Assembly (NCBI RefSeq): GCF_008831235.1
Contig: NZ_WBKF01000003.1
Location: forward strand, 62,001-126,000
Length of the DNA: 64,000 nt
Reading direction: 5' to 3'
From: Pseudoclavibacter sp. CFCC 11306
Lineage (GTDB): Bacteria; Actinomycetota; Actinomycetes; Actinomycetales; Microbacteriaceae
The notes below the pieces were generated by a model. It did no database searches, was not told where the DNA came from, and saw only the letters and a list, made by a program, of their open reading frames with translations. The translations under genes were made by a program, and so were the position numbers. The stretch's first letter is position 1, and each line of letters opens with the position of its first letter. This document shows, piece by piece, positions 44,456-53,461 of the stretch.

Positions 44456-45151
44456 TCAGTGCGGTGCACCGTGCGGCGCGCAGCAGTCGTCGTGACGTTC
44501 GTCCTCCGTTTCGTCTGCAGCGATCGCAGTCGCCGCCGATGAGGCGCAGCAGGCGTCACCCCGCCATGCCTCGATGCCCTCGCGAACGGCAAACACGGCG
44601 ATGGCCAGCGCAGCGACCGAATCAGCCCATCCCCAGCCCAGCAGGCTGTTCAGCAACAGGCCGACCAGCACTGCTGCAGAGAGGTACGTGCAGATGAGAG
44701 TCTGCTTCGAGTCGGCAACGGCCGAAGCAGACCCGAGTTCCCGGCCTGTGCGCCGTTCGAACCAGCTCAGCACGGGCATCACAACGAGGCTGAGCCCTGC
44801 GATGACGATGCCAACCGGCGAGTGCTCCGGCTGCTGCACGCCGAACAGCGTGAGCAGCGCATCTGCCGTGACGTAGAGCGCAAGCCCGAAGAACGAGAAC
44901 GCAATGACACGTAGAGCGGTACGTTCCCGACGTTCAGGAGTCGGCGAAGCGAACTGCCAGGCGATCGCGGCTGCCGAGAGCACCTCTACGACCGAGTCGA
45001 GGCCGAAACCGATCAGTGCAGCCGACGATGCCGCATGACCGGCGAGCAACGAGATCATCGCTTCGATGACATTCCAGACGATGGTTATGGCCACGATGCC
45101 TCTGATGCGCCTGCGCAGAACAGCCGAACGTTCGCGAGTCAGAAGTGTCAT
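44456..45151 (-). CDS. Cation diffusion facilitator family transporter
   Basis: A 231-residue membrane protein with about six helices. It has the CDF helix II motif GHAASSAALIGFGLDSVVEV (metal-site Asp in D-x-x-x-E) and, in helix V, VADSKQTLICTYLS and WGWADSVAALAIA. The C-terminal tail is rich in Cys and His (CCASS, DDCCAPHGAPH), suggesting thiophilic-metal binding. Its ATG overlaps the cmtR stop (TGATG), so it is under CmtR control and likely exports Cd/Pb/Zn-like ions. Confidence 0.9.
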   Translation of the reverse strand: MTLLTRERSAVLRRRIRGIVAITIVWNVIEAMISLLAGHAASSAALIGFGLDSVVEVLSAAAIAWQFASPTPERRERTALRVIAFSFFGLALYVTADALLTLFGVQQPEHSPVGIVIAGLSLVVMPVLSWFERRTGRELGSASAVADSKQTLICTYLSAAVLVGLLLNSLLGWGWADSVAALAIAVFAVREGIEAWRGDACCASSAATAIAADETEDERHDDCCAPHGAPH

Positions 45152-45483
45152 CACAGCGCTCGCCTGCATTCGTCGATGCAGGGCACACCCTCATCGACTG
45201 CAAGAGTGACGTCGATCAGGGCGTCGAGCGCCGCTGAGAGATGGGGGTCGGCTATCTTGTAGCGGGTGCGCCGACCCTCTGGTTCGGCCACCACGATGCC
45301 GCAGCCACGCAGACAGGTGAGATGGTTCGAGACGTTTGTTCGGGTGAGCCCCAAGTCGTGCGCCAGGCGAGCCGGATATCCCGGCTTGCGCATCAGCGAC
45401 AGCAGGATGCGTGACCGGGTGGGATCGGCCATCGCACGTCCCAGCCGATTCATGACTTCAATCCGAGATGCAATGGTCAGCAC
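45151..45483 (-). CDS. cmtR: ArsR-family metal sensor, CmtR type
   Basis: A 110-residue winged-helix repressor closely following Mycobacterium CmtR (Cd/Pb sensor): MNRLGRAMADPTRSRILLSLM, YPARLAHDLGLTRTNVSNHL (recognition helix), TCLRGCGIVVAEPEGRRTRY, and a C-terminal VDEGVPCIDEC. Cys in CLRGC and in the VPC tail match the CmtR metal ligands (Cys57, Cys61, Cys102 in M. tuberculosis). Start taken at the GTG 45483, aligned with the MLT start of CmtR. The operator palindrome overlaps this start. Confidence 0.88.
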   Translation of the reverse strand: MLTIASRIEVMNRLGRAMADPTRSRILLSLMRKPGYPARLAHDLGLTRTNVSNHLTCLRGCGIVVAEPEGRRTRYKIADPHLSAALDALIDVTLAVDEGVPCIDECRRAL

Positions 45484-45492
45484 ATGCTGACC
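45475..45492. promoter_or_regulatory. CmtR operator-like palindrome
   Basis: GGTCAGCACATGCTGACC has perfect 8-bp arms around a 2-bp centre and covers the cmtR start codon. A further AATGCTGACCTG half-site lies at 45500-45511 on the same face. Autoregulation and control of the CDF exporter is the likely role. Confidence 0.65.
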
Positions 45493-45655
45493 ATACAGCG
45501 AATGCTGACCTGTTGCAATCCTCGTGCTGACACCTGGATTCCGTGTCACAGTGTTGGCGCCGCTGACCACGCACCAGAGCGGCCGTTCCGACAAGACACC
45601 CGCTGTGCAGCAACGGTGTCTGTCCCCACCCCTCGCGTGCGAAGCGCTCAGCCCG

Positions 45656-45670
45656 TAGGCTGTGCGCATG
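45656..45670 (+). promoter_or_regulatory. Leaderless-type -10 box before the pRiA4b-like gene
   Basis: TAGGCT at 45656-45661, six bases, then ATG at 45668. No ribosome site is visible, consistent with a leaderless transcript. Confidence 0.45.
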
Positions 45671-47296
45671 ACCGCCGCAGACGCAGAGAACGGCCCAGAC
45701 AAAGAGAACGATCCAGACCGCAGCGACCGCGATCTGCAGCAGCGGTTCGCCGCACTCGTCGGTCAGTTCTCTGCTGAAGAGGCCCTGCAGCTGCTCAACG
45801 AGATCGACGAGCCGCAGCCCGACACCATATTGTCCGAACTCACCGAACAGCGCCCGAGCCTTCGCCGGCCTCGACTTGCGCGACCGGCGATGCTGCGCAT
45901 CCGCGTTGATCTCGACCTCGACATCGATACCTCACCCGACGCGACCGTTGCCAACAGTGTCAAGTCGACCTCAGCCACGCAGCCCACGCCCCATGAACGG
46001 CAGATCTGGCGCCGTCTCGATCTGCGCAGCGACCTCACGCTCGATCAGGTGCACCAGATTCTGCAGGCCGCGTTCGCCTGGCAAGACACGCATCTGCATC
46101 GCTTCGCGCTCGGCGGGTCGCCACTCAGCCAAGGCGTCGAGCCCTTCATCTGCGAGTACGACCTCGAAGAGGGCGACGCCGAAGGCACACCCGAGGCCTC
46201 AGTGCACCTCGACGAGGCCCTGCAGCAGCCGGGCGACCGGCTGTTCTACGTCTATGACTACGGCGATCACTGGCAGGTGACGCTGCGTCTCGAGCGTGTC
46301 GTCGAACTCTCTGAGACACCGGGGGCGTCGACCGCGGATGCCCCTGCCGCGACCTGCGTCGACGGCCGCCGGGCCGCCCCGCTTGAGAACACGCGGGGGC
46401 TGGTCACGGCGGGTGACCCGTCGGCATTCGCCGAGCGCGCCCCAGACCGGTTCTCGGTCGCCGAGGTGAATGCGTCGATCGACCTGTTGGCAGCTCGACG
46501 GCTCGAGCACCTGGGCGCTACGGTGCAGCGACTCGTGCGGCTGGCACCGGCGTCGATCGCCGAAGAGACCCTGCATCGCGCGCAGATCGTCGACGGCCTG
46601 CTGCGGGCGCACGATGGCGCGGCGGGCGCGGGCGCGGCATCCACCGACGACGCACAGCGCGACCCCCTGTTCGCCGCAGCGTTCGCACCGATCATGGCCG
46701 TGCTCGACCTCATCGGGAACGACGGGGCCGAGCTCACCGAGGCCGGGCGGCTGCGCCCGCGCATCGTGTCGGCCGTCGCGCAGCTGCTGCCCTCGTGCGA
46801 CGGCTGGCCAGGCAGCGCCACACGCGAGGATTCGACCCCGCCGGTCGCGAACCTGCGCACACTGCTGCAGCGGCTCGGGCTGCTCTACGTGCGCGGCGGG
46901 CGGCTTCTGCTGTCACGCGCCGGGCGCCAGGCCCGCACCGATGCGGCGGTCTTCGTCACCGCGTTGCGCGCACGGCTGGGCGCCGAGACTCTGGACGATC
47001 CGCGAGAGTTCATCCGGCTGCTCTACCTGCTGCACGTCGCCGCCGAGGGCCGCGAGCCCGAGATGCGTCTGATCGCCGCCGAGATGACCGCGTTCGGCTG
47101 GCGCACGGCAAGCGGGGGCGGCGTCGACGAGTCGGCTCTGTATGCCGACGTGAGCAGCTATGTCACCCTGTTCGCCAATCTCGGGGATGTTCGCGAGACC
47201 CGAGAGAAGCGCCTCGCCCCGCGAGCGGAGCCGGCCGGACACAGCCGCATCTCTCCGGCTGCCGCGGCGCTCGCGGCCGAGCTGCTGCGCGGGTGA
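45668..47296 (+). CDS. Plasmid pRiA4b ORF-3 family protein
   Basis: A 542-residue protein. The pRiA4b ORF-3 (IS1096 passenger TnpR-like) domain lies at about 75-215: LRIRVDLDLDI, IWRRLDLRSDLTLDQVHQILQAAFAWQDTHLHRF and LFYVYDYGDHWQVTLRLE, with the W-DxHLH-F and YDYGDxW signatures. The C-terminal 300 residues are helical, Ala/Arg/Leu-rich and resemble the second half found in actinobacterial homologues. Function is unknown; despite the name, no mobile element surrounds it. Confidence 0.82.
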   Translation: MTAADAENGPDKENDPDRSDRDLQQRFAALVGQFSAEEALQLLNEIDEPQPDTILSELTEQRPSLRRPRLARPAMLRIRVDLDLDIDTSPDATVANSVKSTSATQPTPHERQIWRRLDLRSDLTLDQVHQILQAAFAWQDTHLHRFALGGSPLSQGVEPFICEYDLEEGDAEGTPEASVHLDEALQQPGDRLFYVYDYGDHWQVTLRLERVVELSETPGASTADAPAATCVDGRRAAPLENTRGLVTAGDPSAFAERAPDRFSVAEVNASIDLLAARRLEHLGATVQRLVRLAPASIAEETLHRAQIVDGLLRAHDGAAGAGAASTDDAQRDPLFAAAFAPIMAVLDLIGNDGAELTEAGRLRPRIVSAVAQLLPSCDGWPGSATREDSTPPVANLRTLLQRLGLLYVRGGRLLLSRAGRQARTDAAVFVTALRARLGAETLDDPREFIRLLYLLHVAAEGREPEMRLIAAEMTAFGWRTASGGGVDESALYADVSSYVTLFANLGDVRETREKRLAPRAEPAGHSRISPAAAALAAELLRG

Positions 47297-47396
47297 TTTC
47301 GGCACTCGCTTTCAGCCGCTGTTGTCACCGGTACCGGGTAAGATGGAGGCTGACGCGCCGATCGAAATGCGGTCGGCAGCTTTTAGGAGTTTTCAG

Positions 47397-48371
47397 ATGA
47401 CTGAACAGTCTCAGCAGCCCGACCGCAACCTTGCGTTGGAGCTGGTGCGTGCCACTGAGGCCGCAGCGATCCGCGGGTCGGTGTGGGTCGGCCGTGGCCA
47501 GAAGAACGAGGCCGACGGGGCCGCTGTCAACGCCATGCGCCAGTTTCTGCACACTGTTGCATTCGACGGCGTCGTGGTGATCGGCGAGGGTGAGAAAGAC
47601 CGCGCGCCGATGCTCTTCAACGGAGAGCACGTGGGTGACGGCACCGGCGTTCAGGCCGACATCGCAGTCGACCCGATCGACGGCACGACGCAGACCGCGG
47701 CTGGCCGCCCCAACGCCGTGTCGATCATGGCCGTCGCTGACCGCGGCAGCATGCTTGACGCCTCGACGGTGTTCTACATGGACAAGATCGTCACCAGCTC
47801 GATCGGCGAAGGCGTCGTCTCGCTCGAGATGACCCCAGAAGAGAACATCCGCGAGCTGGCCAAGGCACTCGGCAAGCCCGTCAGCGAGATGACCGTCATC
47901 GTGCTCGACCGCCCGCGTCACGAAGAGCTGATCGAGCGCATTCGCTCGGTCGGGGCGAAGACCAACCTGATTCTCGACGGCGACGTCGTCGGCGGCATCA
48001 ACGCGGCAAGCCCTTGGGGCGACGCCGACATGCTGCTCGGCCGCGGCGGCAGCCCCGAAGGCGTGATCACCGCAGCGGCGATCAAGGCGTTCAAGGGCGT
48101 CATGCAGGGTCGTCTGGCGCCGAAGGATGACGCCGAGCGTCAGCGTGGCATCGACGCAGGTCTCGACATCGACAAGATCTACACCGATTCCGAGCTGGTC
48201 GCCAGCGACAACACCTACTTCGTCGGCACTGGTGTGACCGACGGCGTGCTGCTGAAGGGTGTGAAGGGGCCGCGCAACGGCTACATCCACACGCAGAGCA
48301 TCGTGCTGCGCTCGAAGTCGGGCACCGTGCGCTGGATCGAGGCCGATCACCTCGCCTCGAAGTGGGCGTGA
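47397..48371 (+). CDS. glpX: Class II fructose-1,6-bisphosphatase
   Basis: A 324-residue GlpX. VWVGRGQKNEADGAAVNAMR, VVIGEGEKDRAPMLFNGEHVG and IAVDPIDGTTQTA (lithium-sensitive phosphatase metal motif DPIDGT, near residue 87) are diagnostic. LILDGDVVGGINAASP and MLLGRGGSPEGVITAAAIK follow. It catalyses the gluconeogenic hydrolysis of fructose 1,6-bisphosphate; it is the normal FBPase in Actinobacteria. The ATG at 47397 has a TAGGAG ribosome site. A TAAGAT box at 47339 may be its -10. Confidence 0.95.
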   Translation: MTEQSQQPDRNLALELVRATEAAAIRGSVWVGRGQKNEADGAAVNAMRQFLHTVAFDGVVVIGEGEKDRAPMLFNGEHVGDGTGVQADIAVDPIDGTTQTAAGRPNAVSIMAVADRGSMLDASTVFYMDKIVTSSIGEGVVSLEMTPEENIRELAKALGKPVSEMTVIVLDRPRHEELIERIRSVGAKTNLILDGDVVGGINAASPWGDADMLLGRGGSPEGVITAAAIKAFKGVMQGRLAPKDDAERQRGIDAGLDIDKIYTDSELVASDNTYFVGTGVTDGVLLKGVKGPRNGYIHTQSIVLRSKSGTVRWIEADHLASKWA

Positions 48372-48406
48372 TCACTCTGCTCGTTTGAGCCGAGCCACTG
48401 AATTCG

Positions 48407-48437
48407 ATGGGGTCGCCGATTCGTTCGGCGGCCCCAT
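48407..48437 (+). terminator. glpX terminator hairpin
   Basis: ATGGGGTCGCCGA and TCGGCGGCCCCAT pair over 13 bp (one G-U) around TTCGT, 36 bp after the stop. The tail is only weakly T-rich. Confidence 0.6.
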
Positions 48438-48471
48438 CTCTGTCTCTCACAGATGCCCGTCACGCCGCACT

Positions 48472-48746
48472 CAGACATGGGAATGACGCCGCCACCCATC
48501 GAGACATGGGAAATGACCTCAACAACCATCGAGACATGGAACTTGGCATGACTCGATGGACTGGGACAGCATTTGCCATGGATCGATGCGGGCTTGTACC
48601 GGCAGGACGGGCAGAACGTGTGGTGCAGCGAGCACGAACCGGCCTGGCCAATGAGAAAGTGCACCGAGTACAGACCGGGCGCGCCAAAGGGACGGTGAAC
48701 CGGGGCGTGGGCCGGCCTAGGAACTGCGAAAGTGCACTGAACACAC
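48472..48746. repeat. Short direct repeats in the glpX-hemL gap (48438-48922)
   Basis: CAGACATGG or GAGACATGG recurs at 48472, 48501 and 48531 (29-30 bp apart) in the context CCATCGAGACATGG. Further right, GAAAGTGCACCGAGTACA (48655-48672) and GAAAGTGCACTGAACACA (48728-48745) are imperfect copies, both preceded by GGCCT-rich sequence. The ORFs across the region follow the repeats and show no known domain. It may be an insertion remnant or a small repeat family. Confidence 0.5.
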
Positions 48747-48750
48747 CCCG

Positions 48751-48788
48751 AAGAGGCTTCCGGCACCGCGAAATGCCGGAAGCCTCTT
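48751..48788. terminator. Strong hairpin between glpX and hemL
   Basis: AAGAGGCTTCCGGCA and its exact complement (15 bp) around CCGCGAAA. It lies about 135 bp after the hemL stop on the minus strand and could end the heme operon transcript, or act in both directions. Confidence 0.65.
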
Positions 48789-48922
48789 GCCGTCTCCCGC
48801 CTCAGCTCAATCTGCTCCTGGCTGAGCAGGTGGCTTCACCGAAGTGTCTTCGTCTGCTTGACGTCGGCTGTGCCAGGTACCCTCAGTAACGGGACGGCTT
48901 GCCCGCGCCAGGACTGCCGCCA

Positions 48923-50275
48923 CTACCCGCCGATCGGCGGGGTCGCGGGGCGCTCGGCAGCGGCTGCCGCATGAGCGGCGGCAGGCAGCACCTCGGCAAT
49001 GCGGTCGATCACGCTCTGGTCATGAGCGGCCGAGACGAACCACGCCTCGAACGCCGACGGCGGTGCCGCGACTCCCCCGTCGAGCAGCGCGTGGAAGAAC
49101 GGCGCATACCGCCACGTCTCGCTCGCCTTGACCTCGTCGTAGTTCACCAGAGCACCGTCGTGCTCACCGAACGCGATCGAGAACAATGACCCCGCACGCT
49201 GGATGCGATGCGCGACGCCGGCAGCATCCAACGCCTCGGACACCGCGCCCTGCAGCGCCTCGGAGGCAGCGTTCACCCGTTCGTAGACCGAGGCGTCTGC
49301 GAGCCGCAGCGTGGCGAGCCCGCCGGCGATCGCCAACGGATTGCCTGACAGCGTTCCGGCCTGATACACCGGGCCGAGCGGCGCGAGCAGGTTCATGTAC
49401 TCTTCTGCGCCACCCACGGCAGCGATCGGCATGCCGCCGCCGATGACTTTGCCGAAGGTCATCAGGTCGGGACGGTACGGCTCGGCCGCATCGGCGTTCT
49501 CGAACCCCCACCAGCCGGCGTCGCTCACGCGGAATCCGGTCAGCACCTCGTCGAGCGTCACCAGCGCGCCATGCGCATGAGCGACCTCGATCAGCTCGGC
49601 GTTGAAGCCGGGCAGCGGCGGCACGATGCCCATGTTCGCCGCAGCAGCTTCGACGATCACGCCGGCGATCTCGTCACCGCGCTCGGCGAAGAGCGCACGC
49701 ACGGCCTCGATGTCGTTGTACGGCAGCACGATCGTCTGCGCGCTGACCGCCGCCGTCACACCGGCAGAGGCGGGCAGGCCGAACGTCGCAAGACCCGACC
49801 CGGCATCCACCAGCAGCGAGTCGCTGTGGCCGTGGTAGAGACCGGCGAACTTCACGATGAGATCGCGGCCGGTTGCCCCGCGCATGAGTCGAATGGCGGT
49901 CATGGTCGCCTCGGTGCCAGTCGACACGAAGCGCAGCCGCTCGACAGGGGCGACCCCGCCGCGACGCACACGCTGCGCGACGACCTCGGCCAGCTCGGCC
50001 TCGCCTTCGGTCGGAGCGCCGAACGACAGCCCTCGAGCTGCGGCGGCCTGCACCGCAGCCACGACCTCAGGCTGCGCGTGGCCGAGCAGCGCCGGCCCCC
50101 ACGACCCGACGAGGTCGACGAATTCGTTTCCCTCGACGTCGCGCACGTGCGCACCCGAGGCGCTGGCGATGAAGTTGGGCACGCCGCCGACCGATCCGAA
50201 GGCCCGCACCGGCGAGTCGACACCGCCCGGAATGATGCGCTCACTGCGCTCGAACAGCTCTGCGTTCGTAGTCAT
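48923..50275 (-). CDS. hemL: Glutamate-1-semialdehyde 2,1-aminomutase
   Basis: A 450-residue PLP enzyme converting glutamate-1-semialdehyde to 5-aminolevulinate. [14 protein letters not shown] at the N-terminus, [27 protein letters not shown] and the PLP-lysine motif [17 protein letters not shown] are typical, then GTLSGNPLA. Length is normal apart from an Ala-rich tail. The ATG at 50275 has a GAGAGGTGA ribosome site. Last gene of the hemE-L operon. Confidence 0.95.
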   Translation of the reverse strand: MTTNAELFERSERIIPGGVDSPVRAFGSVGGVPNFIASASGAHVRDVEGNEFVDLVGSWGPALLGHAQPEVVAAVQAAAARGLSFGAPTEGEAELAEVVAQRVRRGGVAPVERLRFVSTGTEATMTAIRLMRGATGRDLIVKFAGLYHGHSDSLLVDAGSGLATFGLPASAGVTAAVSAQTIVLPYNDIEAVRALFAERGDEIAGVIVEAAAANMGIVPPLPGFNAELIEVAHAHGALVTLDEVLTGFRVSDAGWWGFENADAAEPYRPDLMTFGKVIGGGMPIAAVGGAEEYMNLLAPLGPVYQAGTLSGNPLAIAGGLATLRLADASVYERVNAASEALQGAVSEALDAAGVAHRIQRAGSLFSIAFGEHDGALVNYDEVKASETWRYAPFFHALLDGGVAAPPSAFEAWFVSAAHDQSVIDRIAEVLPAAAHAAAAAERPATPPIGG

Positions 50276-50429
50276 GTTCTGTGTCACCTCTCGATTGTGA
50301 TGAAGTCATTTCTGCGGATGCGCCGCTCGCGCCCGCCTGTTGCCCACGTGGTCGTGTGGTCGGCTGCACATCGCGCGCAGACCGCGCAGACGCTGCGCAC
50401 CCGGACCGACTGGGCGCGCAGCGGCAGGG

Positions 50430-51515
50430 TCACTCCCCGAAGCTGCCGCGTTTCAGACGGTCGGCGACCTCGAGTGCCCAGTAGGTCAGCAGGGCCTCTG
50501 CCCCGGCGCGGAAGATGCCGGTGACCGACTCGTCGATCACCCGTTCGCGATCGAGCCAGCCGTTCGCGGCGGCGGCCTCGATCGAAGCGTACTCGCCCGA
50601 GACCTGGTAGGCCCAGACCGGCACCGGACTTATCTGCGACACCCGGTAGAGCACGTCGAGGAACGACGCAGCCGGCTTCACCATCACCACGTCGGCCCCC
50701 TCGGCGATGTCGAGCTGAGCCTCGCGCACGCCTTCGCGACCGTTCGCGGGATCCTGCTGGTAGGTGCGGCGATCGCCTTTGAGCTGCGAGTCGACGGCCT
50801 CACGGAACGGCCCGTAGAACCCAGACGCGTACTTCGCCGCGTAGGCGAGCAGCATGACGTCCTGGTAGCCGTTGGCGTCGAGCACATCGCGCAGGTAGCC
50901 GATCTGGCCGTCCATCATGCCGCTCGGCGCGAGCATGTGCGAACCAGCCTCGGCCTGAGCCAGCGCCATCGCGCCGTAGCGCTCCAGCGTGGCGTCGTTG
51001 TCGACGCGACCCTGCGCATCGAGCACGCCGCAGTGGCCGTGGTCGGTGAACTCGTCGAGGCACAGATCGGTCTGGATCACGATCGCATCGCCGACCTCTT
51101 CGACCATCGCACGCACGCCGCGCTGCACGATGCCGTCTGCGGCATCCGCCTGCGACCCGACGGCGTCGAGGTGCGCCGGAATGCCGAACAGATTCACGCC
51201 GCCGATGCCGGCCTCAGCAGCGCGGGCAGCGATGCGACGCAGCGAGTCGATGGTGTGCTGCTCCTGGCCGGGCAGTGCCGAGATCGGCACCGGCTCGGTG
51301 GCGTCTTCGCGCACGAACAGCGGCAGAATCAGCTGCGACGGCTCGATACGGGTCTCTCGCACCATGCGGCGCACGGCCGGCGACTGGCGCAGACGCCGAG
51401 GACGCACACGCGGGAAGGCCGCGAGCGCCGGGGCCCCGGGATCACCGGGAACGTGGGATCCTCCGGCGGGCAGGCCCCGGGCAGAGCTGATGTCGTGAGA
51501 TGTGCTGTCGTTCAT
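50430..51515 (-). CDS. hemB: Porphobilinogen synthase (delta-aminolevulinate dehydratase)
   Basis: A 361-residue enzyme condensing two 5-aminolevulinates. RLRQSPAVRRMVRET, ILPLFVREDATEPVPI, DLCLDEFTDHGHCGVLD, and the two Schiff-base lysine regions (YAAKYASGFYGPFR and VVMVKPAASFLDVLY) are present. It has Asp/His in place of the Cys-rich zinc site (DEFTDHGHCG), so it is probably of the Mg-dependent type. The N-terminus is about 30 residues longer than usual. Confidence 0.95.
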   Translation of the reverse strand: MNDSTSHDISSARGLPAGGSHVPGDPGAPALAAFPRVRPRRLRQSPAVRRMVRETRIEPSQLILPLFVREDATEPVPISALPGQEQHTIDSLRRIAARAAEAGIGGVNLFGIPAHLDAVGSQADAADGIVQRGVRAMVEEVGDAIVIQTDLCLDEFTDHGHCGVLDAQGRVDNDATLERYGAMALAQAEAGSHMLAPSGMMDGQIGYLRDVLDANGYQDVMLLAYAAKYASGFYGPFREAVDSQLKGDRRTYQQDPANGREGVREAQLDIAEGADVVMVKPAASFLDVLYRVSQISPVPVWAYQVSGEYASIEAAAANGWLDRERVIDESVTGIFRAGAEALLTYWALEVADRLKRGSFGE

Positions 51516-51524
51516 GCTGACTCC

Positions 51525-52451
51525 TCAGTGGTTGTCGTCTGTGATGTCTGTTGTGCGTGCAGGTGCGGCGTGCGCCGACGCAGCGCCGGGTGCGCGCATG
51601 CTGGGTGCACGCGAGATGGTGGTGGCCGCGCCGGTGCGACGGCGGCCTGCGGCGACCTCGGCGAGGGCGTCGAGCAGACCGGGGATGCTGTGCTCGCGCG
51701 CCGTCGCCGCGACGTTGAGGCCGAGTGTCTCGGCGTCGTTCGTCGTCTGCTCTCCGATCGAGACGAGCACGGTCTGCGCGGCGGATGCTCCGAACTGGAT
51801 GGCGACCTGCTGCGCCACCGTGCCGCTGGTGACGAGCACGGCGTCGATCGCTCCGCGGCGCACGTCTTCGATGGCGTGCTGCGACAGTGCGATGCCGATG
51901 GTGCGGTAGGCGTCGACGGTGTCGACCTGCCATCCGAGCGCGCGCAGCCCCCGTTCGAGCGAGTCATGTGCCTGCGCCGAGTGCGGCAGCAGAAGCCGGG
52001 CACGAGCGTGGTCAGGTCGTGGAAAGACGTCGAGCAGGCCGTGCGCACTCTGCTTCTGCGGGAGCAGATCTGGGCTGAGTCCGAGCCTCGCCTCCGCAGC
52101 TGCGGCCGTCGTGGCGCCCACGCACGCGGTGCTGAAGCCCGGCGTGCCGGCAGGCGCTGAGAACGTCAGACCGCAGTCGGCGAGGGCATCGACCGTGCGC
52201 TGACTGGTGAGCACAAGCCAAGCGTAGTCTCCCGACTGCAGACGCTCGACCGCCTCTTCGAGCTTCGAGGCGTCTGCTGGCGGAATGCTTCGGATCAACG
52301 GCGCGACGACAGGCTTCCCTCCCCGAGCGGCGACCTCAGCGGCGATGCGCTCACCGCCTGGCCCGCCGCGAGGCACAAGCACACGCCATCCGCGCAGCCC
52401 TGCGCTGGCAGCCTCGTGTGCGTCGGCGCTGACAGCTGCGCCGTCGGTCAC
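51525..52451 (-). CDS. hemD: Uroporphyrinogen-III synthase
   Basis: A 308-residue HemD. It shows the weakly conserved two-lobed family pattern: GWRVLVPRGGPGGERIAAEVAARG, PLIRSIPPAD, DYAWLVLTSQRTVDAL, FSTACVGATTAAAAEA and DAVLVTSGTVAQQ with VSIGEQTTNDAETLG. It cyclises hydroxymethylbilane with ring D inversion. The GTG start at 52451 overlaps the hemC stop (GTGA). The tail (about 270-308) is Ala/Arg/Pro-rich. Confidence 0.88.
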   Translation of the reverse strand: MTDGAAVSADAHEAASAGLRGWRVLVPRGGPGGERIAAEVAARGGKPVVAPLIRSIPPADASKLEEAVERLQSGDYAWLVLTSQRTVDALADCGLTFSAPAGTPGFSTACVGATTAAAAEARLGLSPDLLPQKQSAHGLLDVFPRPDHARARLLLPHSAQAHDSLERGLRALGWQVDTVDAYRTIGIALSQHAIEDVRRGAIDAVLVTSGTVAQQVAIQFGASAAQTVLVSIGEQTTNDAETLGLNVAATAREHSIPGLLDALAEVAAGRRRTGAATTISRAPSMRAPGAASAHAAPARTTDITDDNH

Positions 52452-53461
52452 TCCGACCTCCGTGCGTCTGCCGCTGCGATGATTCGGGCGGCGCCTTCGG
52501 CGATCAGCTGCTGCGCGACGCGTTCGCCTTCCACAGCGGTCCACGCCTCGATCGCCGCTGCGTCGGCCGCACCAGCTGCACTGAGCTGCCGGGCGCCGTG
52601 TGCAGCACCCGCGCCGAGCATCTTCCCGAGTTCGAGAACCTCGTCGACGGCGACGTCGTGCTGCGCGTCATACAGGTCATAGACGCGGGCATGCAGCTCG
52701 ACCGACCGCAGGTCAGACGCGACGATCGCGTGCACGCCGACCGGAGCGGCGCATCCGCTGCCGAGGCCGCCGAGCACAGCACGCTCGAGCGTCGCAGCAA
52801 GACGCGTCGGCGCATGGTCGAGGGTCGCGACCAGGCTGCCTTCTCCCTGCCTCGTCTCGACGGCGAGCACACCCTGCGCCGGTGCGGGAACCCAAGTGTC
52901 GACGGGCAGAGCCTCGTGGTGGTGGGCGGCCGCCGAGGGCAGCCGTTCCAGCCCCGCGGCGGCCAGCACGACGCCGTCCAGATCGTCGTAGACCCGACCG
53001 ATGCGGCTGTCGATGTTGCCGCGGATGTCGACGATCTCGACATCGGGGCGTGCCCGGCGCAGCTGTGCCTGACGACGTGTCGACCCGGTGCCCACCCGAG
53101 CCCCCTGCACGAGACCGCTCAGGCCCTCACCGCCACGGGTCACGATCACGTCGCGCGAATCAGCTCGCTCGGGCATCGCGGCGATGTCGAGGTGCTGCTC
53201 CTGCGCGGTGGGCAGGTCTTTGCACGAGTGCACGACCACGTCGTAGTCGCCGGCGGCGAGCCCCTGCCGCAGGGCGGTCGCGAAGACGCCGACGCCGCCG
53301 ATCTGCGCAAGCGATGCCTTGGACACATCGCCGTGGGTGACCACCTGCACGAGCTCGACGGAACGTCCGGTCGCCTCTTCGAGCGCGTCGGCGACCAGCT
53401 GCGACTGCGCCACCGCCAGTCGAGACCCTCGTGTGCCGAGACGAATGGTCATGCCTGTCAC
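52448..53461 (-). CDS. hemC: Porphobilinogen deaminase (hydroxymethylbilane synthase)
   Basis: A 337-residue enzyme. IRLGTRGSRLAVAQSQ, VVVHSCKDLPTA (D-x-P motif), VGTGSTRRQAQL, ILDIRGN-like VDIRGNIDSRIG, and the dipyrromethane-cofactor Cys in GLGSGCAAPVGVHA. It polymerises four porphobilinogens. GTG start at 53461 overlaps the upstream stop; an ATG three codons on (53452) is an alternative. Confidence 0.95.
   Translation of the reverse strand: MTGMTIRLGTRGSRLAVAQSQLVADALEEATGRSVELVQVVTHGDVSKASLAQIGGVGVFATALRQGLAAGDYDVVVHSCKDLPTAQEQHLDIAAMPERADSRDVIVTRGGEGLSGLVQGARVGTGSTRRQAQLRRARPDVEIVDIRGNIDSRIGRVYDDLDGVVLAAAGLERLPSAAAHHHEALPVDTWVPAPAQGVLAVETRQGEGSLVATLDHAPTRLAATLERAVLGGLGSGCAAPVGVHAIVASDLRSVELHARVYDLYDAQHDVAVDEVLELGKMLGAGAAHGARQLSAAGAADAAAIEAWTAVEGERVAQQLIAEGAARIIAAADARRSE

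Noticed and set aside
45668-47296. Mobile element around the pRiA4b ORF-3/TnpR-like gene
   Set aside because: No transposase, inverted ends or target duplication found nearby; the family name is historical.
50340-52160. A 606-codon open frame antisense to hemB/hemD, and similar long antisense frames over dld, SPFH, hemC, hemE and leuB
   Set aside because: High-GC mirror frames of well-supported genes; composition is Arg/Ala/Asp-rich and no family motifs are seen.
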